Virus record (IMG/VR): IMGVR_UViG_3300044470_000131
Span: 1-29,565 of that record
Source of the DNA: a virus
Length of the DNA stretch: 29,565 nt
Direction: 5' to 3' (one strand)
Shown: piece after piece, positions 29,024 to 29,565 of the stretch
How positions within the stretch are numbered: position 1 is the first letter of the stretch
How the letters are laid out: every line of letters starts with the position of its first letter
Notes under the pieces: generated by a model
Told to the model about the DNA's origin: nothing
Database searches by the model: none
The model's input: only the letters and a program-made list of their open reading frames with translations
Made by a program: the position numbers and the translations under genes

Positions 29024-29458
29024 ATGCGGAAAGAGGCACCAGACAGACTTGAACGGGGCCGCGTAGTGAACGGTCGCTTCGCCAGTAGCGCGAGCGATCG
29101 TTTCTACGGCTGCTTCTTCGTGCAGGGGCCGTGCGGCGAAGAATTGAAGATCATCGCCAGCGAAGGTGATGCGCCGGAGTCCCACGGCTGGGAGCATGTC
29201 AGTGTCTCGACGCGGCGGCGTATCCCGAATTGGCTGGAGATGTGCTTCGTCAAAGACCTGTTCTGGTCAGAGGACGAATGCGTTGTGCAGTTCCATCCGC
29301 CCCGCGCGGACTACATCAACAATCATCCGACATGCCTTCACCTCTGGAAGCACGTCTCGCAAGCGTTCCCAGCGCCGCCGACTGTTTTGGTTGGCGTGAA
29401 GGATTTCAGTAACATGACGCCGGAAGAAGCCACCGCAACGCGCGCGTGGACCGGGTAA
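29024..29458 (+). CDS. DUF7694-like phage protein
   Basis: 144 residues from the ATG at 29024. YGCFFVQGPCGEELKIIAS, GWEHVSVSTRRRIPNWLEM, CFVKDLFWSEDECVVQFHPP, DYINNHPTCLHLWKHV and PAPPTVLVGVK follow closely the small DUF7694 domain found in many phages: 'GWEHVSVS', 'WxEMCFVKDLFW', 'VxQFHPP', 'HPxCLHLW'. Biochemical role unknown. The ribosome site is weak. Confidence 0.8.
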   Translation: MRKEAPDRLERGRVVNGRFASSASDRFYGCFFVQGPCGEELKIIASEGDAPESHGWEHVSVSTRRRIPNWLEMCFVKDLFWSEDECVVQFHPPRADYINNHPTCLHLWKHVSQAFPAPPTVLVGVKDFSNMTPEEATATRAWTG

Positions 29459-29477
29459 TCAGCTAGGGAGCGAACAG

Positions 29478-29565
29478 ATGGGAATCATAGTTATCGACGC
29501 AGAGCCGGACGTGAGTGTGACGGCTGACGATTTGGCGCGATACAGGGATGACTATCAACGGGACT
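29478..29565 (+). CDS. Start of an unidentified gene (partial)
   Basis: ATG at 29478 with GGGAG upstream; 29 residues visible before the window ends, beginning MGIIVIDAEPDVSVTADDLA. Same strand and spacing as the upstream genes. Too short to classify. Confidence 0.6.
   Translation, partial: MGIIVIDAEPDVSVTADDLARYRDDYQRD

Overview
The window is a contiguous piece of a tailed bacteriophage (or prophage) with a contractile tail. Gene content is the DUF1073 portal / DUF2213 protease / DUF2184 capsid / DUF4054 / DUF3383 sheath set. The coding style is moderately GC-rich, with frequent GTG/TTG starts and ATGA or TGATG overlaps. The host is probably a GC-rich proteobacterium; an alphaproteobacterium is my guess from the look of the DUF2213 and DUF7694-like proteins, not something the sequence proves. 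No integrase, lysis cassette, polymerase or tRNA gene is visible here.

The left 22 kb is one long late operon on the minus strand, read from right to left: a NusG/RfaH-like factor, small and large terminase, portal, MuF-like head morphogenesis protein, three tiny coupled ORFs, DUF2213 prohead protease, scaffold-like protein, capsid cement protein, major capsid protein, neck and completion proteins, two secreted-type proteins, tail terminator, sheath, tube, tail assembly chaperone with a -1 frameshift, tape measure with a lysozyme-like domain, a Dit-like protein, and a baseplate plug-like protein cut by the window edge. A plus-strand GIY-YIG homing endonuclease with many NUMOD3-type repeats sits between the protease and scaffold halves.

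Positions 22132-22669 form a non-coding divergent control region. On the late side it encodes a G-rich, hairpin-rich leader that ends in an intrinsic terminator directly before the NusG-like gene, which looks like an attenuator. On the other side an AT-rich stretch with palindromes carries a good sigma70-type promoter for a rightward gene of unknown function (22670-23605). A TnpB element with intact RuvC residues and a recognisable omega-RNA hairpin follows.

From 24910 to the end lies an early/accessory region: a leftward operon (MT-A70 methyltransferase plus three small ORFs) and a rightward operon (small XRE regulator, T5orf172/MUG113 protein, zinc-ribbon-like, coiled-coil and DUF7694-like small phage proteins). 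The two diverge from a short promoter/operator with a 12-bp palindrome.

Most notable: (i) one repeated glycine/threonine-rich beta-type module is inserted in three unrelated virion proteins (sheath x3, cement x2, tail terminator x1); (ii) a terminator/leader is built into the front of a phage NusG-like gene; (iii) a textbook slippery heptamer occurs in the tail chaperone; (iv) a second probable frameshifted gene lies in the neck region; (v) two nuclease elements, the homing endonuclease and TnpB, occur in one phage.
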